A stretch of 64,000 bases of DNA from an uncultured Christensenella sp. GTDB lineage: Bacteria; Bacillota; Clostridia; Christensenellales; Borkfalkiaceae. Of this stretch, positions 36,775 through 46,228 are shown piece after piece. The position numbers were made by a program, and so were the translations under genes. The notes under the pieces were generated by a model. It saw only the letters and a list, made by a program, of their open reading frames with translations, did no database searches and was not told the DNA's origin. The stretch lies in the NCBI GenBank assembly GCA_910577375.1, contig CAJTLT010000004.1, positions 1-64,000 of the forward strand, read 5' to 3'. Positions within the stretch are counted from its first letter, which is position 1. The number at the start of each line of letters is the position of its first letter.

Positions 36775-38901
36775 TTAAAGATGCAATACCCTTGATTTTA
36801 TTTCTTTGGTTTTGCCGACGTTCCAGAAATTTTCGCCCAGATAGCCGCACGTTCTGCGGGTTACGTTCATTTTTCTCTGGTCTTTGTTGTGGCAGGAAGG
36901 GCACTCCCATTCGTTATCGTCGTTTATGATGATTTCTCCGTCGAAACCGCATACGTGGCAATAATCCGATTTGGTGTTGAATTCCGCATACTGGATATTA
37001 TCGTAAATAAATCTTACGACGTCTTCTATTGCGGTGAGGTTATGGCGCATATTGGGGATTTCCACATAAGAGATTGCGCCGCCAGAGGAAATTTTCTGGA
37101 ATTGGCTTTCGAACGTGAATTTCGAGAAAGCGTCGATATTTTCGCGCACGTCGACGTGGTAGCTGTTCGTATAGTAGCCTTTGTCGGTTACGTCTTCTAT
37201 AGTGCCGAAGCGTTCTTTATCTATCCTTGCGAAGCGGTAGCAAAGGCTTTCTGCGGGGGTGCCGTAAAGGCCGAACCCGAGACCCGTTTCCTTTTTCCAC
37301 TGTTCGCAGTGTTCGCGCAGGGTATTCATAATTTTAACGGCGAATTCCGTGCCCGCGGGGTCTGTATGCGAGACGCCCTTGACAAGCTTTGTTACCTCGT
37401 AGAGCCCTATATATCCCAGAGATATCGTAGAATAGCCGTCAAGAAGATATTTATCTATCTTTTCTCCGCTTTGCAGCCTTGCTATTGCGCCGTATTGCCA
37501 GTGAACGGGGGAAACGTCGCTTGTTACGCCCATAAGCGCGTTATGGCGGCACATAAGAGCCTCGTAGCAGAGTTTAAGCCTTTGTTCGAGGATTTCCCAG
37601 AATTTCTTTTCGTCGCCCTTTGCGAGGATTCCGCACTGGGGAAGGTTGATTGAAACGACGCCCTGATTGAACCTGCCCTCGAATTTATAGTTGCCGTTTG
37701 CATCTTTCCACGGGGAAAGGAACGAGCGGCAGCCCATAGGCGAGAACACGTTGCCTTCGTAATATTCGCGCATTTTTTTAGCGGAAATATAGTCGGGGTA
37801 GAGACGTTTTGACGAGCATTTTACGGCGAGCTTTGTGAGATAATCGTATTTGCCGCCCTTTAAGCAGTTGTTTTCGTCGAGAACGTAAATGAGTTTGGGG
37901 AACGCGGGAGTTACGTAAACTCCCTTTTCGTTCTTTATTCCCTCGTAACGCTGTTTGAGAATTTCTTCTATAATCATAGCGTTTTCTTTGATATATTCGT
38001 CCTTTTCGTCAAGATAAAGGAAGAGCGTTACGAACGGCGACTGTCCGTTTGTAGTCATTAACGTATTGATTTGGTATTGGATTGTCTGCACGCCGGCTTT
38101 GAGAGCTTCTTTTACGCGCAAATCCACGAAATGTTCTTTTGTTTCTTTATCGAGAGTGTTGCCGAACTCTTCGTCGCACTGTTTGACGTATTTATCCCTT
38201 GTGCGCCTTAAATATTTGCCGAGGTGGGCGATGTTTACGGACTGACCGCCGTATTGCGAAGAGGCGACGGACGCGATAATCTGCGTGGTGATTGTGCAGG
38301 CCGTCTGGAAGGATTTGGGGCTTTCAATCATTTTGCCGTTCATAACGGTGCCGTTTTCAAGCATATCCTTTATATTTATAAGGCAGCAGTTGAAAATGGG
38401 CTGCAAAAAATAATCGGCGTCGTGGAAGTGGATTGCGCCTTCTTCGTGCGCTTTGGAGATATGCTCGGGCAAGAGCATACGCTTTGTTAAATCTTTGGAG
38501 ACTTCGCCCGCGATTAAATCGCGCTGGGTGGAAGCCGTGCGCGCGTTTTTATTGGAATTTTCTTCCATTACGTCTTTATTGGAGTTGCGGATTAAGGAAA
38601 GTATGCTTTCGTCCGTGGTGTTTGCCTTGCGGATTAAAGCGCGTTCGTAACGGTAGAGGATATAAGCCTTCATCAGCTGGTATTTCTGGAGCTGCATGAG
38701 CTTTTCTTCCACCATATCCTGAATATCTTCAACGAGCACGCGGGTTTTGTGGCGCGAAGAAATTTCGTCCACTATGCCCTCTATCTGGGTGGCGGTTATT
38801 CTGTCTTCTTTATCCACGGCGGCGTTCGCCTTGCTTATTGCGACGGTGATTTTTTTTCTGTCGAAATCGCATGTGGTTCCGTCACGCTTGATAACTTTCA
38901 T
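36775..38901 (-). CDS. nrdD: Anaerobic (class III) ribonucleoside-triphosphate reductase
   Basis: 708 aa from the ATG at 38901 (MKVIKRDGTTCDF) with GGAGGAAAGAGGT upstream; the earlier in-frame start at 38943 lies in the promoter leader. The N-terminal ATP-cone (about 1-90) gives allosteric control. The barrel domain carries the active-site cysteines. Near the C-terminus a zinc site is formed by CHVCG and CPSCH, and the glycyl radical loop is RRTCGYLGENFWN. It reduces NTPs to dNTPs without oxygen, with formate as usual electron donor. NrdR boxes upstream predict repression when dNTP/ATP levels are high. Confidence 0.95.
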   Translation of the reverse strand: MKVIKRDGTTCDFDRKKITVAISKANAAVDKEDRITATQIEGIVDEISSRHKTRVLVEDIQDMVEEKLMQLQKYQLMKAYILYRYERALIRKANTTDESILSLIRNSNKDVMEENSNKNARTASTQRDLIAGEVSKDLTKRMLLPEHISKAHEEGAIHFHDADYFLQPIFNCCLINIKDMLENGTVMNGKMIESPKSFQTACTITTQIIASVASSQYGGQSVNIAHLGKYLRRTRDKYVKQCDEEFGNTLDKETKEHFVDLRVKEALKAGVQTIQYQINTLMTTNGQSPFVTLFLYLDEKDEYIKENAMIIEEILKQRYEGIKNEKGVYVTPAFPKLIYVLDENNCLKGGKYDYLTKLAVKCSSKRLYPDYISAKKMREYYEGNVFSPMGCRSFLSPWKDANGNYKFEGRFNQGVVSINLPQCGILAKGDEKKFWEILEQRLKLCYEALMCRHNALMGVTSDVSPVHWQYGAIARLQSGEKIDKYLLDGYSTISLGYIGLYEVTKLVKGVSHTDPAGTEFAVKIMNTLREHCEQWKKETGLGFGLYGTPAESLCYRFARIDKERFGTIEDVTDKGYYTNSYHVDVRENIDAFSKFTFESQFQKISSGGAISYVEIPNMRHNLTAIEDVVRFIYDNIQYAEFNTKSDYCHVCGFDGEIIINDDNEWECPSCHNKDQRKMNVTRRTCGYLGENFWNVGKTKEIKSRVLHL

Positions 38902-38971
38902 ACCTCTTTCCTCCGTTTGTGCGAGTATTAACAATGTTACCACAGATTTTGTGGTTTGTCAATATTGTCGA

Positions 38972-38987
38972 GCACAATATATTGTGT
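38972..38987. promoter_or_regulatory. NrdR box 1
   Basis: GCACAATATATTGTGT fits the NrdR palindrome closely. It lies downstream of the predicted start site, in the nrdD leader, 112 bp centre to centre from box 2. Confidence 0.75.
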
Positions 38988-39045
38988 TTTATCTATTAGA
39001 AAATTTAATAGACGCGCGGTTTTGCCAAACGGCGCAACGAAAACC

Positions 39046-39074
39046 AGTATAATACTTGCGCGAACAGAAGTCAA
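39046..39074 (-). promoter_or_regulatory. Promoter of nrdD-nrdG-dut
   Basis: Minus-strand TTGACT (39069-39074), 17-bp spacer, TATACT (39046-39051). Confidence 0.75.
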
Positions 39075-39083
39075 GCATACGCG

Positions 39084-39131
39084 GCACAATATATTGTGTG
39101 AAATTTTTCAACACTTTTCAACATATTGTGT
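39084..39131. promoter_or_regulatory. NrdR box pair 2 and 3
   Basis: Box 2 is GCACAATATATTGTGT (39084-39099). Box 3 (39116-39131) keeps the right half ATATTGTGT. They are offset by exactly 32 bp, three helical turns, the usual spacing of paired NrdR boxes. They lie just upstream of the -35. Confidence 0.75.
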
Positions 39132-39234
39132 TAATTTGTTTATTTATGTATTTTTTACCATAAGTTGACAAAAAAAGCGGATAAATATACGATTTTGATA
39201 AATTTATGCTTTTAAAAGGGGAAAACGGGCGCGG

Positions 39235-39275
39235 AAAAAAGCCGCGCTCCGCAGATTGCGGAGCGCGGCTTTTTT
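39235..39275. terminator. Terminator after the TIR gene
   Basis: 13-bp stem GCCGCGCTCCGCA with complement, 3-nt loop, A6 on the left and T6 on the right. It ends the minus-strand island and works in both directions. Confidence 0.88.
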
Positions 39276-39308
39276 GATTTTAAAACGATTTTATGTAAGT
39301 TTTAAACG

Positions 39309-40454
39309 TTAAACGCTTTTTTTGCGGAGAACATATTCTCTGTATTTATTCAAATCTATATCGATGACGGGGATAACGCTTGCGTAAGCGTCCACGTGGA
39401 TATGGCGGTAAACGTCGCTACTGCCCCTGTCCGCGAACAAGAGATTGCCCTGATTGTCCTGAACGAAGAAATAACCGTCGTCGGCGGGGTCGGAAACGGG
39501 CACCTTTTCAAGCGCTTCTTTTATGCGGACGTAATTTTTTTCGTGTTCGGCGGAGCGCAGAAATCTGAGAACGCAGCCGTTATCGTCGGCGACAAGACAG
39601 TTTAAAAAATCATTATCGAATTTGAAATGCTTTTCTTTTTTTCTTGTTTCGTCAACGCCCGATTTAAGCGAAAGATTTATGTTGGCGTTTATTTCCGCAA
39701 TCGAGCTTTTTGCAAGCGAACGGCACGTTGCGTCGAACAGCTCGGCGGAAACGAGAATTGCGCCGAGAGTTTTGCCGTCGGAAGAGAACACCTTCCATTC
39801 CGCGCCGCTGACTTTATTGCCCGCGGCTATACGGCAAGACGTTTTAACGCGGCAATTTCTGTCTATCAATTCGTCTTCCTGCAAGATATCGAGTTTATCC
39901 GTTTCTTCGGAGACGCAGCCCCAATCGGAAAAAACGTCTCTGAATATGATTTTTACGAATGCGTCGCTGTCTATTTTATCTTTGGATACGGTACAGTAAA
40001 GTTTATCGTTATTGAATTTGCTTTTTATATGGGAGGTATGTTCGGCTATTTTATCGAAGTCGTCGATATGATCTGCAATGAGCTTTTTTCTTGTGGTATT
40101 GATAAAGCTTTCGAAAGATTCCGGCTCTTCGTCGTCCATAAGGATATATGCGGAACGGAAGTTTTCGTGCGATTTTTGCAGGTCTTCGAGCATTTTGAAC
40201 TCTTCGAGGCAGGCGGCGCTGTATACGGAGTCCGGACTGAGAAAATAAAGAATACCGAGGCATTTTTTGTTGGACGTAACTTCTTTTACCTTTTCAAGCC
40301 AGTTCTGACCCTTTCTCAGTTTTATATCGTACCAGAAATCCGCGCCGTAGCCGTTGAGCGCGGTTAAAATTCTTTTTACCGCGTCTTCGTCTTTATGGGA
40401 ATAACTTATAAAGGCGAACGTGCCTTCGGGATTTTTTCTGTCAAGATAAGTCAT
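39309..40454 (-). CDS. TIR-domain protein
   Basis: 381 aa. The N-terminal TIR domain (about 12-130) starts FAFISYSHKDEDAV, has the WYD box after strand B, and ends with S79-x2-C82-x2-E85, the motif in which the Glu is catalytic in NAD-cleaving TIRs. Bacterial TIR proteins hydrolyse NAD+ or convert it to cyclic ADP-ribose messengers on infection. The C-terminal part (about 190-381) looks like two or three small alpha/beta modules and is not recognised. It is the last gene of the island, overlapping the 805-aa gene by 14 bases with its own AAGGAG site. Whether this TIR is enzymatic or only a scaffold is not known. Confidence 0.85.
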   Translation of the reverse strand: MTYLDRKNPEGTFAFISYSHKDEDAVKRILTALNGYGADFWYDIKLRKGQNWLEKVKEVTSNKKCLGILYFLSPDSVYSAACLEEFKMLEDLQKSHENFRSAYILMDDEEPESFESFINTTRKKLIADHIDDFDKIAEHTSHIKSKFNNDKLYCTVSKDKIDSDAFVKIIFRDVFSDWGCVSEETDKLDILQEDELIDRNCRVKTSCRIAAGNKVSGAEWKVFSSDGKTLGAILVSAELFDATCRSLAKSSIAEINANINLSLKSGVDETRKKEKHFKFDNDFLNCLVADDNGCVLRFLRSAEHEKNYVRIKEALEKVPVSDPADDGYFFVQDNQGNLLFADRGSSDVYRHIHVDAYASVIPVIDIDLNKYREYVLRKKSV

Positions 40455-42858
40455 CTGTTTTCTCCTTGAACACGCGGTCGTAGAACTCCGAGCATCTTAT
40501 TAAGATGGGATACGTTATCCACCTTGTTTTTTCGAACTTTCTGGGCGCGATATAATAATAGCGTTTGCTTATTTCGTAATTAAAATAAGTTATAACGTTA
40601 TATTCTTTTTGCCTTATATACTGCTCGCTTTCGTATACGGTGAAAGTGTTTATCGTAGTGTTGTCTACGTTTACGCGGCTGCTTGTGTGGGTTAAAACCT
40701 GTGGAAAGGCGGCAACTCTGGCGCCCGCGCCTTCTTCCCCTTTGAAAACGCCGAGGATTTCTATTACCCTTTCAACGAACTTTTTGGCGTTTTCCTTGCA
40801 GCTTTCGCCGTCGTCCAAATCCCATTCGTATTCCGAAAAGCCGTAGCCGCTTTCGTTACGCTCTTCTTTTATGAGATAGCATTTTTTGTTTTCGTGGTCG
40901 AGGCGGATATATTTTTCCAGATTTTTTACGTCTACCGTTTCTCTGCCGAGCATAATGGAGATATCGGATTTAAGTTCGTAAGCGTCTTCGAAAAGGTTTT
41001 TGAAGAGATTGTAAAAGCTTTTATTTTCTTTAAGGCGGGAGAGTTTGTTTTTTACGCCGCCGTAAAAGGCTTTGTTTATGGCTTTTTCGCATTCCTTAAC
41101 GGTTGCGTCGCTGAGCGCGACGGACTGTTCCGCCTTTACCTCGTAATCGAGCTGTTCTTTTGTGCAGCTTGCGAGCCCCATATAATAGGCGAGAATTATC
41201 AAAAGCGTATCGCGGAGCGCGGAGCGGACGTCCATAACGTCGCTTATGCCCTTGATAAGGTCTATTCTGCTTTGTATGCTGTACACGTTTTCACTTGGGT
41301 TCGGCTTGCAGTCCGCCTTTGCCCTGTCGAGATTTTCAAGCGTTGCAATAAGCGCGTCGGTATAGGCGCGGATTTTGAACGGTTTTAAAATTTTTGATAT
41401 GTTTGCGTCTTTGCGCTTTATTTCGTCGAGGTTAAGCGAAAGATAATCGATTGATTTCTGGTAAAAATCTTTTCTGCGCGTTTCGAGATTTTCGGGTTTG
41501 AAATCCGAAAACCTTTTATCGAGCTGCTGGTTTACTTTTGCGAAAAGCGCGTCGTAAGACTGCATATCGGCGAAATCGTATTTTGCGAAAATCTGGGGGA
41601 GGACTTCTTTACAGCCGACGACGGAAAACAGAATGGTGAGAATTGAAACCACGTCCATATTCCTTACGCAGTCGGCGTTTAAGTTGTCTTTTATTTCAAT
41701 GACCTTTTGTTTGTTGCATTTTCTGCCCTTGAAATCGAATTTGCAGCCTATGCCAGTACATTTGCAATCTTCTTTGCAGATATTGAAATTGTTTTTTATG
41801 ACGGGGAGAATATAGTTGTTTACAACGGAGTGCTGTTTGTCTTCCGCGACGACGACCATTTCCAACGCGTCCATAACGGACGAGGCGAGCTCGCCGTAAT
41901 ATTTATAGCTTGAAAGACCGTTGCAGAAAGACATTCTATGGCGCTTTCTCAACAGGTCGCCCGTGAGATAAGAATAGAATTTGCCGACGCTGCCAGCAAC
42001 GATATAGGAGCGGCGGTCGCCCTGCGTTTCCTTTTCGGCGACTTCCACTTTTAAATCTTCGCCCGTATCGTTATCGCCCATATCGGTGTAGTAAAGACTT
42101 AACTTTCTTTCTCCTGTTTTCAAAACGAAATCGTCGATACTGCGCAGAAGAAGATATTTTGAGGAATATTCGTTTAACGTTTGTTTGACGAGCGCGTATT
42201 TGCAGGGATAAAGCTTGTTATCGATTTTAAACGCGCAGGAAGTAAAGCCGCTTGCTTTGTCGGCGTATTCTTCCGATTCGACGATTTGCAAATCGCAGAT
42301 AAAACTAAGTTTGCTGAAAAGCAAATAAAGATAGTCGTCGGAATCGGTCATTTCGCTTTTGGTTTTGAAACCCGCCTGCCTGAGCTTTTGAATGTGCCTG
42401 AAAATGTTTATGTATTCGTCGGTGTTTTCGTAAAAGCCGCTTTTGCTTGAAATGACGTCGAACTTTTTGAGAAACGCTTCGCTTGCGTCAAGCCCGAGGG
42501 CGATATTCAAAATTACGAACCTTACGACGTCGTCGGTTGCGTTATAAGAGCTGTAGAGGTTGTCTATCGCGTGTTTTATACGCGTTTCGCAGCTTGACGT
42601 TGCGGACAAATTCAGCGAGCGGTATTTTGAAATAATGTATGCGAAACCGAGGTTGACGAGGCAGTTGAACAGCCTTTCGCGGGAGTTGAAATCTCTTTTT
42701 AACGAGATTGTCAAATCTTTGAGCTGTTCTTTATAATCGTAAACGTAGCCGCCTATAATTATTTGCTTTACCGCATCGTCTTTTACGTTTTTGCACAAAT
42801 CCAGAATTTCGAGGGTGTAATCTTTCTCTTCGGAGAAAGTTTCCAATATATCGGACAT
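40441..42858 (-). CDS. Unknown 805-aa island protein with Cys cluster
   Basis: No family recognised. It appears mostly alpha-helical in the first 350 residues. A Cys-rich knot (CKEDCKCTGIGC, then CN) at about 359-380 could bind zinc or an Fe-S cluster; if this system matures a peptide or protein by radical SAM chemistry, it is also a place to look for modification. The last 180 residues look like a beta-rich domain followed by a basic C-terminus (RYYYIAPRKFEKTRWITYP). There is no signal peptide and no clear membrane helix. It starts with AAAGGAAAG, 21 bases after the ATPase gene, and overlaps the TIR gene, so it is part of the same transcript. Confidence 0.7.
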   Translation of the reverse strand: MSDILETFSEEKDYTLEILDLCKNVKDDAVKQIIIGGYVYDYKEQLKDLTISLKRDFNSRERLFNCLVNLGFAYIISKYRSLNLSATSSCETRIKHAIDNLYSSYNATDDVVRFVILNIALGLDASEAFLKKFDVISSKSGFYENTDEYINIFRHIQKLRQAGFKTKSEMTDSDDYLYLLFSKLSFICDLQIVESEEYADKASGFTSCAFKIDNKLYPCKYALVKQTLNEYSSKYLLLRSIDDFVLKTGERKLSLYYTDMGDNDTGEDLKVEVAEKETQGDRRSYIVAGSVGKFYSYLTGDLLRKRHRMSFCNGLSSYKYYGELASSVMDALEMVVVAEDKQHSVVNNYILPVIKNNFNICKEDCKCTGIGCKFDFKGRKCNKQKVIEIKDNLNADCVRNMDVVSILTILFSVVGCKEVLPQIFAKYDFADMQSYDALFAKVNQQLDKRFSDFKPENLETRRKDFYQKSIDYLSLNLDEIKRKDANISKILKPFKIRAYTDALIATLENLDRAKADCKPNPSENVYSIQSRIDLIKGISDVMDVRSALRDTLLIILAYYMGLASCTKEQLDYEVKAEQSVALSDATVKECEKAINKAFYGGVKNKLSRLKENKSFYNLFKNLFEDAYELKSDISIMLGRETVDVKNLEKYIRLDHENKKCYLIKEERNESGYGFSEYEWDLDDGESCKENAKKFVERVIEILGVFKGEEGAGARVAAFPQVLTHTSSRVNVDNTTINTFTVYESEQYIRQKEYNVITYFNYEISKRYYYIAPRKFEKTRWITYPILIRCSEFYDRVFKEKTDDLS

Positions 42859-42879
42859 TTGGCTTTCCTTTGTATAAAA

Positions 42880-43830
42880 TTAATAATTGAGAATGGAAGC
42901 GAGTTTTTTATATTTTTCTTTCGCGAGTTTTTCGTCTTCTTTTTCCGCGGGGAATTTACCGAGGCAGCACTCCTGCCATTTGAACCTGTCAACTTCCGGA
43001 ATTCCGGGAACGGCGCCGTCTTTCATATCCCAGATGATATTGACCGCGCCGCGGCTGTCGTGCGCTTTTGCTTCCATTTGTTCGCGGAAGCTTGCAAAAA
43101 GCGTATCGACGTAATGTTTGGGGTAAACCTTGGAATCTATGACCATTTCTCTGAACGGCACTGCTGACGGGCAGAAAACGACGTTCTTTTCGTCGCCGGT
43201 TTTCGTCCACTTTTCTATAAACTTAGAAAAGCAAAGCCTTGTGCCCTTTTCAAACTGCACGGACGGGCGCATACAGCACACTATGTAGTCTGAATTATCG
43301 AGCGAGAACGTAGCCATATCCTGAGTGCCCGACGGGGTATCGAAAACGACGGTGCAGCCGCACATTTTCATAACCCTGAGCGCGGCGCTGAGATTTTTGC
43401 TTTCTTTTTCGCCGGAGCTGTTCATCGCGAAAACCGTTTCCCAGCTCGAACGCTGTTCCGCGGGGGTTACGTCGGAACGGAGCAATAAAACCGCTTCGTT
43501 TTCAATATCTTTTGTGAAATAGTTGCCGACGGGGATAAAGTATTTGTTGAGTTCGGTATAAGTGCGCCAGTCGCGCGGGTTGCCGTTGCTTATGAAAGTG
43601 CTTTGATTGCTGCGCACGCCGAGCCCCTGAAGAGAGACTTCGGGCGAGCAGTATTTTTCGGTATCCCTTATAAGCATAGACATACCGTAGCTTTCGTTAT
43701 CCGCGTCCACGATAATCAAAGGGGAATTGCTTTTGGGCTGTTTTTCCTGAATGAGATAATATAAAGTGTTTAAAGTTGTAGTGGTTCTGCCCGAACCGCC
43801 TTTATAGGAATAGAATGAAATAACCGCCAT
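42880..43830 (-). CDS. KGGSGRTT-variant ParA/MinD-like ATPase
   Basis: 316 aa from the ATG at 43830 with GAAGGAG upstream; the frame extends to 43884 without a better site. The N-terminal SYKGGSGRTTTT (residues 8-19) is a deviant Walker A. The signature Lys10 is kept, but the second Lys is Arg15, the KGGxGR variant. The switch/Walker B region is VVFDTPSGTQD. ParA/MinD enzymes dimerise on ATP and act as spatial switches. KGGVGR-type ATPases occur beside radical SAM and TIR-like FxsC genes in actinobacterial Fxs clusters, which this neighbourhood resembles. There is no ParB partner or centromere-like repeat nearby, so plasmid partition is unlikely. Confidence 0.8.
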   Translation of the reverse strand: MAVISFYSYKGGSGRTTTTLNTLYYLIQEKQPKSNSPLIIVDADNESYGMSMLIRDTEKYCSPEVSLQGLGVRSNQSTFISNGNPRDWRTYTELNKYFIPVGNYFTKDIENEAVLLLRSDVTPAEQRSSWETVFAMNSSGEKESKNLSAALRVMKMCGCTVVFDTPSGTQDMATFSLDNSDYIVCCMRPSVQFEKGTRLCFSKFIEKWTKTGDEKNVVFCPSAVPFREMVIDSKVYPKHYVDTLFASFREQMEAKAHDSRGAVNIIWDMKDGAVPGIPEVDRFKWQECCLGKFPAEKEDEKLAKEKYKKLASILNY

Positions 43831-43849
43831 TTTTTTGTTCTCCTTCGTT

Positions 43850-46210
43850 TTACTCTTGTTTATCATTTTCGCCCGAGCCGACAAGCCCTGCGAGCGAAGC
43901 TATTACGTTAGCCATAAATTTAGGCGTTCCGCCGTCGTTTGAAAATACGTTTTTGATAATCGAGTTGGGGTCTGCCCAGCCGTCGGAGCTGCCTTTTTGC
44001 AACAACGAGATTATTACGTCGTAATTGCCCATAGACAGGAGCGACAAGATTTGGAGCTTTTCGGAAAGCCTGATAAGCTTGCTGAGTTTTACCGTTTCTC
44101 CCTCTCCGTTTTTGGAGTTGAGCTGTTCTATTACCTTTTCTTTGTTGAATTTTTCGTCTTCGGTTAAAACGCCGATAAGGTTTTCGGGGGTAATTTGTTC
44201 GTCTACCAAATCTATAAGCCCGTTAATTACGAGTTTTGCCAGACCTTTGCCCAAATCGCGGATTTCGGAGATATATTCTTCTTTGCGCCTGAGTTTTGCC
44301 TTATATTCGTTTTCCTGATTGGCGAGGGCGGTTTGCGCTTCGGCTTCTTTGATTGCGAGTTTTTCGCTTTCTCTGATTTTGTTTGTTTCTTCCGTATCGA
44401 TGAAGGGTTCTTCGAACTTTTCATAATAGCGGTAGAAAGAAATGAGAGCGTCTATGTAGTAATAATTGGTTATTGCGTTGTATCCGTCTTTATCCCATAC
44501 CCAGTAGGATTTTTCGCCGACGCGTCTTTTGTTCCTTATGATGTCTTTTAAAGAATCCGTCATTTGCTTTTGTGGATAGCGTACGACGTATTCGCTCATA
44601 AGGTTGTTGTTTTTGAGCATCAGCGGCATTAAAGGAACAACCGCCATATTTACTTTGCGGAGCTGTTTTGCAAGGTCTGAATTGTCTTTATCTGTCTTTT
44701 CCGAAAAGTCGAGAATATAGCTGTCTATTTTATACAGCATGCCGTCGCTTTCTATCTCGTTATAGCATCTTTGCGTATTCTGAATGGAAAGCTGGAACGT
44801 GTTCAGCATTTTTTCGTAATCGGAAGGATTTGTTTTTATAAGCTCGACATCATATGCGGAATTGAGGATAATACCTATAACGAACAGATTGTTGAAAAAC
44901 GCGTTGCTGTGGCCGCTTTTGCGGACGACGTCCATATCGACGAGCGTGCCGTCTTCAAAGCAAGGACCTTTCGCCATATTTTCTTTGAAAGGAGTTTTTG
45001 TTTTCGCGTTGCCGAAGCCTTCTTCCCACAAAGTTTTTGCGAGTTCGACGGAAGAGTTTTTCAAAACGGTGAATGCGCCGTATTTGTCTCTTTCGTTGAT
45101 TTTATACGTGAGGGGCTGACCGTTGTTTATAACGTTATAGAGCAAATCGAGCTCTTGGTATTTGGAATTGTCGTTGGAATATTTTTTAAGATACGAGGAG
45201 AAATCTTCAAAGCCGTTTCTTTCGAGCCATGCGTAAGTTCTTTCGCGCGCGGCGGAGTCTGCGATGCCTTCGTAAAATCTGAATTTTCTCGTATCGGCGT
45301 TTTTGGAGAGCTTTTCTTCGTATTTTCTCAGCTCTTTAATCGTTTCGTCGCCGCCGTCGAATCTTTTGAACAAGCCGAGGTAAACGGTTGAAGCAATGTA
45401 AGAGAAATACAGCGAAGGTTCCGCGCCCTCTTCCATTTTTCTGAACGACCAGCCGAGAGTTTTGCCGTCCTGATTTTTTATGATGCAATCGCACGTGACT
45501 TTGATACAGCTTAAATAGATTTCTCTGACGGCTTTTTTGACTTCTTCAACGGACAGGCTTTCGGTTTCCACCGTTATATTGCCCGTTTCCGAGCTTTTGA
45601 AATATTTTAAATCCCAAGACTGTTTTTTAAACGTATCGGAAATGCGTTCCAGAAATTCTTCTATCTGAGCGGCTACGAGAAAAACCCAGCTTGCGCTGTC
45701 GAGATAGCCGTTGCCCGCCCAGCCGGAATAATCGTCGTCTGTGCTGTAATCATAAAAAGGCATACTCGAAAGCAATACTTTTTTATAATTGCCGTGTACG
45801 CCGTTAGGATAACATTCCGCAAGCAATTTGCAGACGGAAGAGTTGACCACTTTGAATACTTCCGATTTGTTTGCGGACAGAACGCTTTCGAAAGATTCGC
45901 CGCCGTCTTCTTTATTGTCGGAATTTTTCAGAAGCGACAGTTCGTACAAAAGCGCGGAAAGCGCGGGCGCAATTGAAAGAACGCCTATATCCGGCATTTC
46001 GTCGGACATAAACAAGCCTTCTTCCGCCGCGGCGCGTTTGTTTCTTTTGTTTTCGTTTGTACGGTATCCGTTTTTGACGAGGTCTTTTATCCAGCGGCCC
46101 GCCATGACGCTTTTTCTTTCAAATCTTTTGAAAATACTGTCTTTAATGCCCGTATCAACCGCCAGCCCATCGAATTCGTCGTATTTTATTCCGCCGTTAA
46201 TTTCTTCCAT
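43850..46210 (-). CDS. Unknown 786-aa island protein
   Basis: No family recognised. It is probably cytoplasmic and largely helical, with conserved-looking aromatic patches (DYSGWAGNGYLDSASWVFL, GEKSYWVWDKDGYN). A charged coiled coil lies at about 607-650 (EETNKIRESEKLAIKEAEAQ). The C-terminal 60 residues are hydrophobic and glycine-rich and could be a short helical oligomerisation segment. It starts with AAGGAG, 18 bases after the radical SAM gene, and precedes the ATPase by 19 bases. Its constant placement between the two suggests it is a substrate, scaffold or effector of the radical SAM-ATPase pair (inference only). Confidence 0.7.
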   Translation of the reverse strand: MEEINGGIKYDEFDGLAVDTGIKDSIFKRFERKSVMAGRWIKDLVKNGYRTNENKRNKRAAAEEGLFMSDEMPDIGVLSIAPALSALLYELSLLKNSDNKEDGGESFESVLSANKSEVFKVVNSSVCKLLAECYPNGVHGNYKKVLLSSMPFYDYSTDDDYSGWAGNGYLDSASWVFLVAAQIEEFLERISDTFKKQSWDLKYFKSSETGNITVETESLSVEEVKKAVREIYLSCIKVTCDCIIKNQDGKTLGWSFRKMEEGAEPSLYFSYIASTVYLGLFKRFDGGDETIKELRKYEEKLSKNADTRKFRFYEGIADSAARERTYAWLERNGFEDFSSYLKKYSNDNSKYQELDLLYNVINNGQPLTYKINERDKYGAFTVLKNSSVELAKTLWEEGFGNAKTKTPFKENMAKGPCFEDGTLVDMDVVRKSGHSNAFFNNLFVIGIILNSAYDVELIKTNPSDYEKMLNTFQLSIQNTQRCYNEIESDGMLYKIDSYILDFSEKTDKDNSDLAKQLRKVNMAVVPLMPLMLKNNNLMSEYVVRYPQKQMTDSLKDIIRNKRRVGEKSYWVWDKDGYNAITNYYYIDALISFYRYYEKFEEPFIDTEETNKIRESEKLAIKEAEAQTALANQENEYKAKLRRKEEYISEIRDLGKGLAKLVINGLIDLVDEQITPENLIGVLTEDEKFNKEKVIEQLNSKNGEGETVKLSKLIRLSEKLQILSLLSMGNYDVIISLLQKGSSDGWADPNSIIKNVFSNDGGTPKFMANVIASLAGLVGSGENDKQE

Positions 46211-46228
46211 ATTGCTCTCCTTGGTAAA

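Larger units (their letters stand above)
38902..39308. other. nrd control region and terminator of the TIR gene
   Basis: 407 bases without a gene. It contains three NrdR-like boxes, the nrdD promoter, an AT-rich stretch at 39132-39234 where I see nothing, and the terminator at 39235-39275. Confidence 0.6.

Noticed and set aside
42880..43830. Plasmid partition ATPase
   Set aside because: No ParB, no centromere-like repeats, variant KGGSGRT motif, and an operon with radical SAM and TIR genes.
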